In this document: positions 36,017 through 44,959 of the stretch, piece after piece
Numbering within the stretch: the first letter of the stretch is position 1
Layout: each line of letters starts with the position of its first letter
NCBI GenBank assembly: GCA_900215285.1
Contig: OCMG01000004.1
Location: 806,001 to 870,000 of the forward strand
From: Ensifer adhaerens
GTDB lineage: Bacteria; Pseudomonadota; Alphaproteobacteria; Rhizobiales; Rhizobiaceae
DNA: 64,000 nucleotides
Direction: 5' to 3'
The notes under the pieces: model-generated
Told to the model about the DNA's origin: nothing
The model's database searches: none
Seen by the model: the letters and a program-made list of their open reading frames with translations, nothing else
Program-made: the position numbers and the translations under genes

Positions 36017-37588
36017 ATGCTTCCTCCCGTCAATGCCTCGATTACGGCACAGCCGGTCACAGCCCCCGCCATCGGGCAGAGGGAAGCGCGGCCTGACGGG
36101 CCGACCGCCGTTGGGCAGGCGCAGAACTCCACGACACCAACCACCTCACAGACAAGCCAGCAGGGCGCCGCCAGCGAAACGCTGGTCTCGCTGCGCCAGC
36201 TCGCCGAGCTTCTTGCCTCCCGGCAGATCGATGTCGAAGATATCCTGACGCGGCTGGCCATCGATTTTGCCACGGCACTCGGCGAAGGACCGCTGCCGGA
36301 CGAAACGGTGCGCGATTTCTCCAGCAGGCTCGCGAACCTCATCCGTCAATTGCCTGCTGCCACGCTGCTGGCTGCGCAGAAGGCTTCCAATCTCGGCGCA
36401 CTCGACATCCAGCCGCAGGCCTTTGCGGCAGCCCTCGCCGACCCTGCCTCGCCCGCCGCCGCACGCATTGTCGCCATGGCCGAGGACCCAGGCGCAGAAG
36501 GCCTCCAGCAGGTCCTGAAGGCGGCAATCGAAAGCTACGGCCAGAACGGCGCGACCTCTTCCAGTACGCCCGCACCGAATGTGATCGCCGCGCAGAAAGC
36601 TGCTGCAACAATTTCCGCGAAGGCTGCCGACGCCCCCGTGACCGGGGAACAAACTCGACCGGTCGACGCTGAAGCCAAGGCTCAGCCCGCCGTGACGCCC
36701 CGCGAACCGACCGAGGGCGCGGCGCAGGAGACGACATCCTCCGCGCGTCAGCCCGCAAGCGGCACGGCAAGCCCGCCGCGCCCGGAGGCGGCAGCGGCGG
36801 CCAGTGCGCGCGCAACCGAGGCTCCGGCGCAAGCAAAGGCACAGGCCAGCTTCAATCCTCTCCAGAGCGCGCCCGTGGATCGCGAAGAAGGCCAGCCGAC
36901 CATGCAGGTCCTGCGCGGGTTCAACGTGGTCGTCGCCAATGTGGCCAGCCGCGCTGCCGATGTTCTGAAGACGGTTGCCGCTCTTGCGCAGCAGGCCGAA
37001 GCAACGCAGACCTTCGCGCCGGCCGCCGAGGCTACGGCGGACAGCGTGCGCAAACCCCTCCCGCAGGCCCAGCCAGATGCCCCCGAGGCCCCCGCAGGGC
37101 CCGCCCCGGCGATTGCCGGCAAGGCACATGAGGCGGCGCGCGCCATGGAAGGCAGGGTGATCCCGCTGTTCTCGCGCCTGGCCGCGACGGAGGATGTCGA
37201 GACAGTCGATATCGATCACCTCATCCGCATCGCCCAGCAGGCAGCCGCGAAAGCCGATCCTGCACGTCTTCCCGAACTGGCGCTTGCCGCGCAGGCACGC
37301 CTTCCGGAACCTGTGCCTTTCGCCCAGGTGCCCTATCCCTTCGTCCGCGAAGAGGAAGAAAAGCGCCGCCGCCGCGGCTTCGGTGAACCTGCCGGGGGCG
37401 ACGACGAGGGCGAGGAGATGACGGGCGAGGATGGCCAGTCGCTCTGGCATGGCGACGGCGAACAGGCCGAACGCCGCGAGGAGCCGGAAATCGAGGAACA
37501 CCCCTTCGATGCCGAGGAGCCGCTGAAGCGCAACCCGACCGATGCCGAGCGCGCGCTGCATATGTATCAGCGGTTCGGCGGGTTCTGA
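36017..37588 (+). CDS. Large Ala/Pro-rich protein of unknown function
   Basis: 523 residues from the ATG at 36017, preceded by GAGGACGAGGG; a longer frame from 35939 lacks a ribosome site. The N-terminus (~50-175) is helical (SLRQLAELLASRQIDVEDIL, then RDFSSRLANLIRQLPAATLL). The centre (~200-380) is low-complexity Ala/Gln/Pro and probably disordered. The C-terminus holds a charged helical part and ends LHMYQRFGGF. No signal peptide, membrane segment or known domain is seen. It has a CtrA-like box upstream and may belong to the cell-cycle or motility regulon, which is speculation. Confidence 0.65.
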   Translation: MLPPVNASITAQPVTAPAIGQREARPDGPTAVGQAQNSTTPTTSQTSQQGAASETLVSLRQLAELLASRQIDVEDILTRLAIDFATALGEGPLPDETVRDFSSRLANLIRQLPAATLLAAQKASNLGALDIQPQAFAAALADPASPAAARIVAMAEDPGAEGLQQVLKAAIESYGQNGATSSSTPAPNVIAAQKAAATISAKAADAPVTGEQTRPVDAEAKAQPAVTPREPTEGAAQETTSSARQPASGTASPPRPEAAAAASARATEAPAQAKAQASFNPLQSAPVDREEGQPTMQVLRGFNVVVANVASRAADVLKTVAALAQQAEATQTFAPAAEATADSVRKPLPQAQPDAPEAPAGPAPAIAGKAHEAARAMEGRVIPLFSRLAATEDVETVDIDHLIRIAQQAAAKADPARLPELALAAQARLPEPVPFAQVPYPFVREEEEKRRRRGFGEPAGGDDEGEEMTGEDGQSLWHGDGEQAERREEPEIEEHPFDAEEPLKRNPTDAERALHMYQRFGGF

Positions 37589-37604
37589 GGACGGGGCGAA
37601 GACC

Positions 37605-37755
37605 CCTCCCCACCCTCCCCACAAGGGGGAGGGAGACCCTGCCGCCCCCATTTCCCGCTTCTTGACCTCCACCGGATAAAGAACCGGCTTAAGATGACCT
37701 TCGCGAGGGAACGCGGCGGTGCGCCCATCCGTCTCCCCCCCTTGTGGGGGAGATG
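37605..37755. repeat. Rhizobium-type intergenic palindromic repeat pair (RIME-like)
   Basis: CCCTCCCC..ACAAGGGGGAGGG (37613-37633) and CTCCCCCCTTGTGGGGGAG (37733-37752) are inverted copies of one short palindrome bounding a ~100-nt stretch. The same core recurs at 52601-52620. The form fits intergenic mosaic elements described for rhizobia. Confidence 0.6.
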
Positions 37756-37805
37756 GCGGCAGCCAGAGGGGGCCTTCGCCACACCCTCAGTTCCCCAACC
37801 AACAA

Positions 37806-37840
37806 AAAAAGCCCGCGTGGATCGCTCCACGCGGGCTCTT
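37806..37840 (-). terminator. Rho-independent terminator of rpsA
   Basis: A 12-bp perfect stem (AGCCCGCGTGGA 37810-37821 with TCCACGCGGGCT 37826-37837) is followed on the minus strand by seven T residues. It lies 27 nt after the rpsA stop. Confidence 0.9.
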
Positions 37841-37863
37841 TAATTCAATGAAACGCGAGAAGC

Positions 37864-39564
37864 TTAGTTCTGTTCGCGGTTCTTGAGGGCGGCGCCCAGG
37901 ATGTCGCCGAGCGAAGCGCCGGAGTCGGACGAACCGAACTGTGCGACAGCTTCCTTCTCTTCTGCGATCTCGAGAGCCTTGATCGACAGGCCTACCTTGC
38001 GGTCCTTCTTGGAGAAGTTGATGACGCGGGCGTCAACAATCTGACCAACCTGGAAACGCTCAGGCCGCTGTTCGTCACGGTCACGCGACAGGTCAGCGCG
38101 GCGGATGAACGAGGTCAGCTCTTCGTGGTTGACGAGCTTGACTTCGATGCCACCGTCGTTGACAGCCGTGACTTCGCACGAAACGACCGAGTTCTTGCGC
38201 AGGTCGCCAGACGTTGCGGCGTCGCCGACAGCGTCCTTGCCGAGCTGCTTGATGCCGAGCGAGATGCGCTCCTTGTCGACGTCCACATCGAGAACGACAG
38301 CCTTGACGACGTCGCCCTTGTTGTATTCCTCGATGACCTGCTCGCCCGGACGGTTCCAGTCGAGGTCGGAGAGGTGCACCATGCCGTCGACATCGCCGTC
38401 GAGGCCGATGAACAGGCCGAATTCGGTCTTGTTCTTGACTTCGCCTTCGACTTCCGTGCCAGCCGGGTGGCTGTGAGCGAATGCCTGCCACGGGTTCTCA
38501 AGCGTCTGCTTGAGGCCGAGCGAGATGCGGCGCTTGGACGGATCGACTTCGAGAACGACAACGTCGACTTCCTGGCTCGTGGACAGGATCTTGCCGGGGT
38601 GTACGTTCTTCTTGGTCCAGGACATTTCGGAGATGTGGATGAGGCCTTCGATGCCCGGCTCCAGCTCGACGAACGCACCGTAGTCGGTGATGTTCGTGAC
38701 GGTGCCCTTGATCTTCTTGCCATCCGGATACTTGGCCGAGATGCCATCCCACGGATCGGACTCGAGCTGCTTCATGCCGAGCGAGATGCGGTGGGTTTCC
38801 TGGTTGATGCGGATGATCTGAACCTTGACCGACTGGCCGATGTTCAGGATTTCCGACGGATGGTTGACGCGGCGCCATGCCATGTCGGTGACGTGCAGCA
38901 GGCCGTCGATGCCGCCGAGGTCAACGAACGCACCGTAATCGGTGATGTTCTTGACGACGCCTTCAACAACCTGACCCTCTTCGAGGTTCTGGACGATTTC
39001 CGAACGCTGTTCGGCGCGGGACTCTTCGAGAACCGTGCGGCGCGAGACAACGATGTTGCCGCGGCGCTTGTCCATCTTGAGGATTTCGAAGGGCTGCGGG
39101 TTGTGCATGAGCGGGGTGACGTCGCGGATCGGACGGATGTCGACTTGGCTGCGCGGCAGGAAGGCGACAGCGCCGTCGAGATCGACGGTGAAACCACCCT
39201 TGACCTGGTTGAAGATGACGCCTTCGACGCGTTCGCCGGCTTCAAACTTCTGTTCCAGACGACCCCAGCTCTCTTCGCGGCGAGCCTTCTCGCGCGACAG
39301 AACAGCTTCGCCGAGCGCGTTTTCGATGCGTTCGATGAAGACTTCGACTTCGTCGCCGACCTTCAGCGAGCCGTCACGTGCCTTGGCGCCGAATTCCTTG
39401 AGCGGAACGCGGCCTTCGACCTTCAGACCGACGTCGATGATGGCGACGTCCTTTTCGATGGCCGTGATGATGCCCTTGGCAACATAACCTTCAGCGAGGT
39501 CGTTCTTTGCAAAGGATTCTTCGAGGAGGGACGCGAAGTCCTCCATCTTGGATGTAGCAGACAT
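37864..39564 (-). CDS. rpsA: 30S ribosomal protein S1
   Basis: 566 residues from the ATG at 39564, with TTGGAGT upstream; the extra ten codons in front lack support. Six S1 (OB-fold) repeats run through the protein, for example EGYVAKGIITAIEKDVAIID, GQVVEGVVKNITDYGAFVDL, GKKIKGTVTNITDYGAFVEL and GTEVEGEVKNKTEFGLFIGL. It binds mRNA and helps initiation on weak ribosome sites. Gene order cmk then rpsA is the usual one. A strong terminator follows. Confidence 0.97.
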   Translation of the reverse strand: MSATSKMEDFASLLEESFAKNDLAEGYVAKGIITAIEKDVAIIDVGLKVEGRVPLKEFGAKARDGSLKVGDEVEVFIERIENALGEAVLSREKARREESWGRLEQKFEAGERVEGVIFNQVKGGFTVDLDGAVAFLPRSQVDIRPIRDVTPLMHNPQPFEILKMDKRRGNIVVSRRTVLEESRAEQRSEIVQNLEEGQVVEGVVKNITDYGAFVDLGGIDGLLHVTDMAWRRVNHPSEILNIGQSVKVQIIRINQETHRISLGMKQLESDPWDGISAKYPDGKKIKGTVTNITDYGAFVELEPGIEGLIHISEMSWTKKNVHPGKILSTSQEVDVVVLEVDPSKRRISLGLKQTLENPWQAFAHSHPAGTEVEGEVKNKTEFGLFIGLDGDVDGMVHLSDLDWNRPGEQVIEEYNKGDVVKAVVLDVDVDKERISLGIKQLGKDAVGDAATSGDLRKNSVVSCEVTAVNDGGIEVKLVNHEELTSFIRRADLSRDRDEQRPERFQVGQIVDARVINFSKKDRKVGLSIKALEIAEEKEAVAQFGSSDSGASLGDILGAALKNREQN

Positions 39565-39727
39565 TGAAACTCCAAAATGTGCCATACGAGGCACGAGCGC
39601 CGGGGGTTAGCGTTGTTGACAACCACAGGAAGACGTCCGCCCTATCAGAAGGGCAATCCGGCGCGGGGACGGTCTGCGGCTCATTGCATGCCATGCAGGC
39701 AAAACACGAAGGTCTTCCCTGAAATGA

Positions 39728-40351
39728 TTACAAGGCAGCGTCGATGAGACGTTTCGCCGCCTGGAATGCGGCCTCTATACCCATTTCGGTCGTATCGATC
39801 AAGTGCGCATCGTCCGCCGGTTTCAAAGGGCTGTCGGCGCGGTTCATGTCGCGCTCGTCGCGCTTGATCACATCGGCCAGAACATCCTCGAAAACCGCCG
39901 TCCCGCCACCCGAAACAATCTCGTCAAACCGGCGCTTGGCGCGCACCTCCGCCGAAGCCGTCACATAGAGCTTCACGGACGCATCCGGGCAGACCACCGT
40001 CCCGATATCGCGCCCGTCCAGCACCGTACCGGGCAGACGCCGCGAAAACGCCCGCTGCGCCTCGACCAGCGCGCGCCTGACGGACGGCATCACCGCAATC
40101 TTCGACGCCGCCTCGCCGATCGCATGCGCCGAAAGCACCGACCGATCCAGCCCCGAAAGATCGACCTTCAACGCCATCTCGGCAGCCTGGGCCTCGTCAT
40201 CCAGCGGCAACCCGGCATCCATGAGCGCCTTGGCGCAGGCCCGATAGGTCAGCCCCGTATCGAGATGATGGAAGCCATAGGTTTCCGCAATCCGCCGCGA
40301 AAGCGTCCCCTTGCCGGCCGCGGCAGGTCCGTCGATGGCGATGACTGGCAT
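39728..40351 (-). CDS. cmk: Cytidylate kinase
   Basis: 207 residues from the ATG at 40351, giving [20 protein letters not shown] with the P-loop at 8-16. The NMP-binding segment [14 protein letters not shown], the [14 protein letters not shown] motif (~115) and the LID region complete the enzyme. It phosphorylates CMP and dCMP. In related genomes aroA usually lies just upstream; here an AT-rich foreign gene begins about 215 nt away on the other strand, so the local order has been broken. Confidence 0.95.
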   Translation of the reverse strand: MPVIAIDGPAAAGKGTLSRRIAETYGFHHLDTGLTYRACAKALMDAGLPLDDEAQAAEMALKVDLSGLDRSVLSAHAIGEAASKIAVMPSVRRALVEAQRAFSRRLPGTVLDGRDIGTVVCPDASVKLYVTASAEVRAKRRFDEIVSGGGTAVFEDVLADVIKRDERDMNRADSPLKPADDAHLIDTTEMGIEAAFQAAKRLIDAAL

Positions 40352-40390
40352 GGGGCGAGGTCTCCGGTTTGTGTTGCGGAGGGATTTAGT

Positions 40391-40420
40391 GGGGTGGGGT
40401 GGGGATGGCAAGGGAGGGAG
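40391..40420 (+). other. G-quadruplex-forming sequence
   Basis: GGGG-T-GGGG-T-GGGG followed by ATGGCAA and GGG meets the usual four-G-tract rule with loops of 1, 1 and 7. It lies in the short gap between cmk and the foreign gene. Whether it folds, or served as an insertion or recombination point, cannot be told from sequence. Confidence 0.4.
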
Positions 40421-40566
40421 GCCAATGGGAGTACTGGTTTAATCCTACTCCTCTCCCATATCTGCCTGATTGCATTTGTGGCCGAATATGCAAATCTTGG
40501 CAGCATGATTGTAGATATATCGAATCGCGATATTCTCGATCTTCTGTTTACTATCGCAGGTGAGCA

Positions 40567-42825
40567 ATGACCAATATCGACCCACGCCTAGTCCTTAGAG
40601 CTCTTCCAGAAGTGGGCACATGGCAATTCGAAAAATTCGGCCAGATATTCTACGGGTCATTGCAAGACCGCGAATTCGTGCCGCTGGGCGGGATGCATGA
40701 TGGCGGAGCGGAAGGTTTCGATTCGGACAATAATGAACTAGAGCCTGAAACATTCTTTGATGAAGGTGGCACAAATTTCCTTCAAATTTCAAAAGAGGCA
40801 ACAGTTAGATCGAAGATAAGGAGAACGGTTAAGCGCTTACGAGAATACGGAAGGGATCCTCGAGTATTAACCTATCTGTCATCTCAAGTTATCCCCGACA
40901 TAGACAAAGAAGAAAGACTACTAAGTGACGAACTTGGCTGCAGAATACGCATTCGCGATGGAAACTTTATTGAGGTCAATATTAACGCCACGCCCGCAAT
41001 ACAAGCAGCGTTTCACGCATATCTAGAACCCGCGATCGAATTTCTCTACAAACCCGGCGCTGCAGATGTCGGAGAAAGGACCGAGGAATATGTCGATCGA
41101 ACTCTCGCGGTATTCCTTCGGCAGGAAGTCGATAACCGACGAGACAAGAGCGGCCTGCTTGAATCTATTGCAGACAGTCTAGTTCTCTGGGCCCTTGGTG
41201 AAACGGACCCTGACAAAGGTATATTTATGACGCGAGAGCAAATGCTTGAGCGCATTGAGCAGACGCTTCCAGCGGCAAAGCAGTTTATTCACGGCGTGTT
41301 GGACGACAGGCTCGAAATGATGGTGCAGAAGGATGCGCCTGGCGGACGCCAAATAAGATTCTATCGCAACGAAAAGAAGTATTGTCTTCCTTACGAAACC
41401 CGCCAGCTAGTTGCAGCGGAAAACGCTGATGATGACATGCTAAAAAGCCAAGTCACGAATGTCTTCTTGGCACGTCTGGAGGCGCTCTCTGAGGAAGACA
41501 CTGCATCCATACAAAACGAAGTTGTATCGGTTTGTCATTCCAGTCTCGAAGGCGTCTTTGAGCGTCAAGGACTGCAGATGGCGCAGTTTGTCACGGATGG
41601 CGACGGTGACGACGAGTTGTACACCGATGTATCGAAAATCCTATCTAGCATAGTCGATCGCATAGTCGCCACTTCTGAAGATAAGGGCAGAATCAGGCGA
41701 TATTGCTTGATGATATTAAGGGATACTTTCTACAAATCGACACCTGTTGAACATGAATATCTTCTTAAATTAAGCAGAACATATATTTTGTTGCTAACTT
41801 TGAAAAACGAGCCTCGAATCGTAGAGTATTTCAGGACGCTAGCAAAGTCTTTCAGACTTTATATAGGGACTGATTTTATAATTCGCGCGATTTCAGAGCA
41901 ATACTTGGCACCTGAGGACAGAGCAACGGTCAATTTATTAGATATCCTCAGAGAGGCTGGATCGGAGCTTATACTTACTGAAAAGGCGGTAGAAGAGGTT
42001 GAAACGCATCTTCGTGCGCAAATTCTTGAATTCGAAAATCATTACGCTATGCTGGAGCATAGGATACCTCTAGAGCTTGTAGGATATATAGATCGCCTCC
42101 TCATACGCGCATATCTATATTCCAAGTTGGCCCCCGCTGAAGGTATTCCTTCGCCGGCAGGTTGGCGGTCCTATATCGGACAGTTTGCAAATTATGGCGA
42201 AATAAAATCTCTGACTGCGAAATCTCAAATAGCTGGATATTTCATTAGGCGCTTTAAGATGTCCTATGAGACAAACGACGAGATGCTTGTTGGCATTGAT
42301 AAGGAAGAATTAGAACAAATATCCGACAGAATATACAAAATAAAACAGGAGAGCGGACACGCGAAGGCTGAAGGAAAGCTGCTGGCGTATAATGACGCTC
42401 TACATATTCTTCGTGTTTTTCAGAAGCGAATCGAATTCAAAGAGGGCAATCCTGGTAATCATTGGGGATTTCAAACCTGGTGGTTGACCCAAGACGGCAA
42501 GGTTCGTCGCGCAGGTGCTCCAGCTTCGGCAGCCAGAAGTGGGGCACATTTTATGATGCGTCCCGAATTCTTGCTCAGTAACATCAGCTTCGCTCCAGAA
42601 CTAAAGCAAGTGCGTGACAGTTATGAGAAAATATTCCCAACAGTGTTGGGCGTTCGGCTCTCCGCAAGATTGTCGCAAGGAGTGTTCGAGAACGTCATGA
42701 GGGAGGCGAAAGAGGTTTCGACCTACGATGACGCACGCGCGGGAACGATGATCACTGAGTTGACTAACAAACTTAAAGGTGATGCGCTACGCATCTATGA
42801 AATTGGCTGGCATGAGCGAGTATAA
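40567..42825 (+). CDS. Putative two-nuclease defence protein: Mrr-like N-terminus and PIN-like middle
   Basis: 752 residues, preceded by AGGTGAG. N-terminal ~15-125: FEKFGQIFYGSL, FVPLGGMHDGGAEGFDSD and TNFLQISKEATVRSKIRRTV resemble an Mrr-type PD-(D/E)xK core (Asp in HDGGAEGF, then Q-x-SKE). Centre ~430-490: FRLYIGTDFIIRAISEQYL, then ELILTEKAVEEVETHLR look like a PIN domain (Asp in GTD, Glu in EEVE). The C-terminal third is helical without known motifs. Base composition is strongly different: 32 percent G+C in 41761-41820 and 42 percent in 42061-42120, against about 60 and over in its neighbours. It is a lone acquired gene between two core genes. Defence function is inference; both domain calls are by eye. 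Confidence 0.55.
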   Translation: MTNIDPRLVLRALPEVGTWQFEKFGQIFYGSLQDREFVPLGGMHDGGAEGFDSDNNELEPETFFDEGGTNFLQISKEATVRSKIRRTVKRLREYGRDPRVLTYLSSQVIPDIDKEERLLSDELGCRIRIRDGNFIEVNINATPAIQAAFHAYLEPAIEFLYKPGAADVGERTEEYVDRTLAVFLRQEVDNRRDKSGLLESIADSLVLWALGETDPDKGIFMTREQMLERIEQTLPAAKQFIHGVLDDRLEMMVQKDAPGGRQIRFYRNEKKYCLPYETRQLVAAENADDDMLKSQVTNVFLARLEALSEEDTASIQNEVVSVCHSSLEGVFERQGLQMAQFVTDGDGDDELYTDVSKILSSIVDRIVATSEDKGRIRRYCLMILRDTFYKSTPVEHEYLLKLSRTYILLLTLKNEPRIVEYFRTLAKSFRLYIGTDFIIRAISEQYLAPEDRATVNLLDILREAGSELILTEKAVEEVETHLRAQILEFENHYAMLEHRIPLELVGYIDRLLIRAYLYSKLAPAEGIPSPAGWRSYIGQFANYGEIKSLTAKSQIAGYFIRRFKMSYETNDEMLVGIDKEELEQISDRIYKIKQESGHAKAEGKLLAYNDALHILRVFQKRIEFKEGNPGNHWGFQTWWLTQDGKVRRAGAPASAARSGAHFMMRPEFLLSNISFAPELKQVRDSYEKIFPTVLGVRLSARLSQGVFENVMREAKEVSTYDDARAGTMITELTNKLKGDALRIYEIGWHERV

Positions 42826-43037
42826 AGCAATTTCTTTGTTTGTTGAACCCAGGATCCGATACTCTCTTGCATGTCCGACATTAGGTGGCGGATGAACAAG
42901 CAGCAGTCGACAGGGACCTTTTTATCCATACGTCTCCTTCGAGATCGAGCGGCAATAAACAATCATAGCTTTTGAGGTTGGCTGCACCCCCAAAATCCCT
43001 GATGACACTCCCGGCCCAATCGGCTAACCCTCTTGGC

Positions 43038-44240
43038 ATGAAGAACCGCGTTACCGATCCCGCCGAAAACCTCGCCGCCCTCATTCACTGCCCGTCCGTC
43101 ACGCCTGCCGAAGGCGGGGCCTTGACGGCTTTGGCCTCCATGCTGGAGCCCTTAGGGTTCAAGGTGACGCGGGCTGTCGAGACGGATGTGGGGACGCCGG
43201 ATATCGAGAACCTTTATGCGCGGCTGGGGGCGGATGGGCCGCATCTGATGTTTGCGGGGCATACCGATGTCGTGCCGGTGGGCGACGAGAAGGCTTGGAC
43301 GCATCCGCCTTTTGCCGCCGAAATTGCCGATGGCATGATGTATGGCCGCGGCGCGGTCGACATGAAGGGGGGCGTTGCCTGTTTCGTCGCGGCCCTTGCC
43401 CGCGTGATCGAGAAGGACGGCGCGCTGAAAGGGTCCGTTTCGTTTCTCATCACCGGCGACGAGGAGGGGCCGGCGGTCAATGGCACGGTCAAGCTTCTGG
43501 AGCGCATGGCCTCTGCCGGCGAGCGCTGGGATGCCTGCCTTGTCGGCGAGCCGACCAATCCGGATGTTCTGGGCGACATGATCAAGATCGGCCGGCGCGG
43601 CTCCGTGTCGGGCTATCTCACCGTACATGGCGTGCAGGGCCATGCGGCCTATCAGCATCTCGCCGACAATCCCGTGCGCGGCATTCTGCAGCTCACCCAA
43701 GCGCTGATGGACCCGCCGTTTGACGCCGGCACCGACGCCTTCCCGCCGACCAATCTGGAAGTGACCAGCATTGATGTCGGGAACTCCGCGACGAATGTCA
43801 TTCCGGCGCGCGCCAGCGCCATCTTCAACATCCGCTTCAACGACACCTGGACCGCCGACAGCGTGAAGGCGGAAATCCTCCGCCGGCTCGACAAGGCGGC
43901 AGCTCAAGGCGCGCTTCGCGAAGGCCGCGCACCCGTGCGCTTCGACATCACCTGGTCGGAACGGCCGAGCCATGTCTTCCTCACCCGCAACGAGCCGCTG
44001 ATCGCCTCGCTCTCGGCAGCGGTGGAGACGGTCACGGGCCGCAAGCCCGCGCTTTCGACGACGGGCGGCACCTCGGATGCCCGCTTCATCAAGGATTACT
44101 GCCCGGTGGTGGAATTCGGCCTTGTCGGCCAGACCATGCATATGGTCGATGAACGCGTGGCGCTTTCCGATCTCGAAACGCTGACCGAGATTTACGAAAC
44201 CTTCATCCGCCAGTGGTTTGCCGCGCATGCCGCCGCTTGA
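43038..44240 (+). CDS. dapE: Succinyl-diaminopimelate desuccinylase
   Basis: 400 residues from the ATG at 43038, matching the usual ~397. An ATG at 43002 is an alternative; neither has a strong ribosome site. M20 dizinc peptidase motifs: MFAGHTDVVPVGD (~72), GRGAVDMKGG (~103), TGDEEGPAVNG (~135), GEPTNP (~168) and the C-terminal STTGGTSDARF. It removes succinate from N-succinyl-LL-DAP in the lysine/peptidoglycan pathway, working after DapD, encoded at 52,685-53,539. The downstream membrane-protein gene overlaps it by 14 nt. Confidence 0.95.
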   Translation: MKNRVTDPAENLAALIHCPSVTPAEGGALTALASMLEPLGFKVTRAVETDVGTPDIENLYARLGADGPHLMFAGHTDVVPVGDEKAWTHPPFAAEIADGMMYGRGAVDMKGGVACFVAALARVIEKDGALKGSVSFLITGDEEGPAVNGTVKLLERMASAGERWDACLVGEPTNPDVLGDMIKIGRRGSVSGYLTVHGVQGHAAYQHLADNPVRGILQLTQALMDPPFDAGTDAFPPTNLEVTSIDVGNSATNVIPARASAIFNIRFNDTWTADSVKAEILRRLDKAAAQGALREGRAPVRFDITWSERPSHVFLTRNEPLIASLSAAVETVTGRKPALSTTGGTSDARFIKDYCPVVEFGLVGQTMHMVDERVALSDLETLTEIYETFIRQWFAAHAAA

Positions 44241-44820
44241 GGAAGTCCTGCATTATCTGAAAGGCATCCGGCTGCTCGTCAGCCTGAAGCCGCAGGGCTT
44301 TCAGTGGCTTGACCTTTCCGAGCGCGGGGTTCGCCGCTCCTTCTGGGCGATCCTCTGGTGCTTTCCGCTGATGCTCCCCAACTGGATCTGGTGGCACGGC
44401 ATTTTCGTGGATTACACCGTGCCCGGCATGGTCCCGGGCAGCCTCTTCTATCTGCGCATGGCGCTGATCGAACTGAGCCTCTGGTTCCTGCCCTATCTCA
44501 CGGTCGGGCTTGCCATGTGGCTGCGCGGCACGAGCCGGCTCTTCGACCCCATGGTCGTGACGATGAACTGGCTCAACGTCCCGATCTATCTCGTCACCGG
44601 CGGCGTCGCGATCCTCGAACTCATCCTGCCGCTGCCGCTCGCCTTCTGGTACTACGTGCTCCAGATGCAGCTCATCGCCATCGTCGCCGCGCAGTTCGCG
44701 GTGTTCTACATGCTGGCGAAACGGAATTGGAGCGAGGCGGCGGTGCTGACGGCCGCGTCAGTCATCCCGTCGATGCTGGCCTCGGTGTGGCTGAATGATT
44801 TTCTCGGGGTTTCGCTGTAG
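44227..44820 (+). CDS. Conserved membrane protein downstream of dapE
   Basis: 197 residues from the ATG at 44227, overlapping dapE. About four or five membrane segments are predicted by hydrophobicity: WAILWCFPLMLPNWIWW (~40-57), LFYLRMALIELSLWFLPYL (~75-95), LNVPIYLVTGGVAILELIL (~118-137), YYVLQMQLIAIVAAQFAVFYM (~143-163) and AASVIPSMLASVWL (~176-190). No family function is known. Its place between dapE and truA is what I expect in Rhizobiaceae. Confidence 0.78.
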   Translation: MPPLEEVLHYLKGIRLLVSLKPQGFQWLDLSERGVRRSFWAILWCFPLMLPNWIWWHGIFVDYTVPGMVPGSLFYLRMALIELSLWFLPYLTVGLAMWLRGTSRLFDPMVVTMNWLNVPIYLVTGGVAILELILPLPLAFWYYVLQMQLIAIVAAQFAVFYMLAKRNWSEAAVLTAASVIPSMLASVWLNDFLGVSL

Positions 44821-44840
44821 GGCCGCTGCCCTCTCATCCG

Positions 44841-44942
44841 TCATCCTCGGGCCTGTCCCGAGGATCTACGAACGAAGCCAAACAATTGACGGTGCAGCAG
44901 AAATTCTTCCGTAGCAGATCCTCGGGACAAGCCCGAGGATGA
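44841..44942. repeat. 27-nt inverted repeat pair, rhizobial palindromic element
   Basis: 44841-44867 and 44916-44942 are inverted copies, 26 of 27 bases matching, each itself containing a short palindrome (CCTCGGG/CCCGAGG). The 48-nt middle also pairs at its ends (CTACG with CGTAG). It forms a long hairpin between the membrane protein gene and convergent truA and could act as a bidirectional stop. Similar elements are common in rhizobial intergenic regions. Confidence 0.65.
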
Positions 44943-44959
44943 CGCCGAGGGTGGTATTG

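Noticed and set aside
36146..37672. 508-codon minus-strand frame opposite the Ala-rich gene
   Set aside because: The plus-strand gene has a good ribosome site, ordered domains and an upstream regulatory box. The minus-strand translation is Arg/Gly/Leu-rich without motifs, though with an orphan on the plus strand this rejection is less firm than the others.
38125..39567. 480-codon plus-strand frame opposite rpsA
   Set aside because: rpsA is unmistakable on the other strand; the antisense product, rich in Asp and Val, is a shadow.
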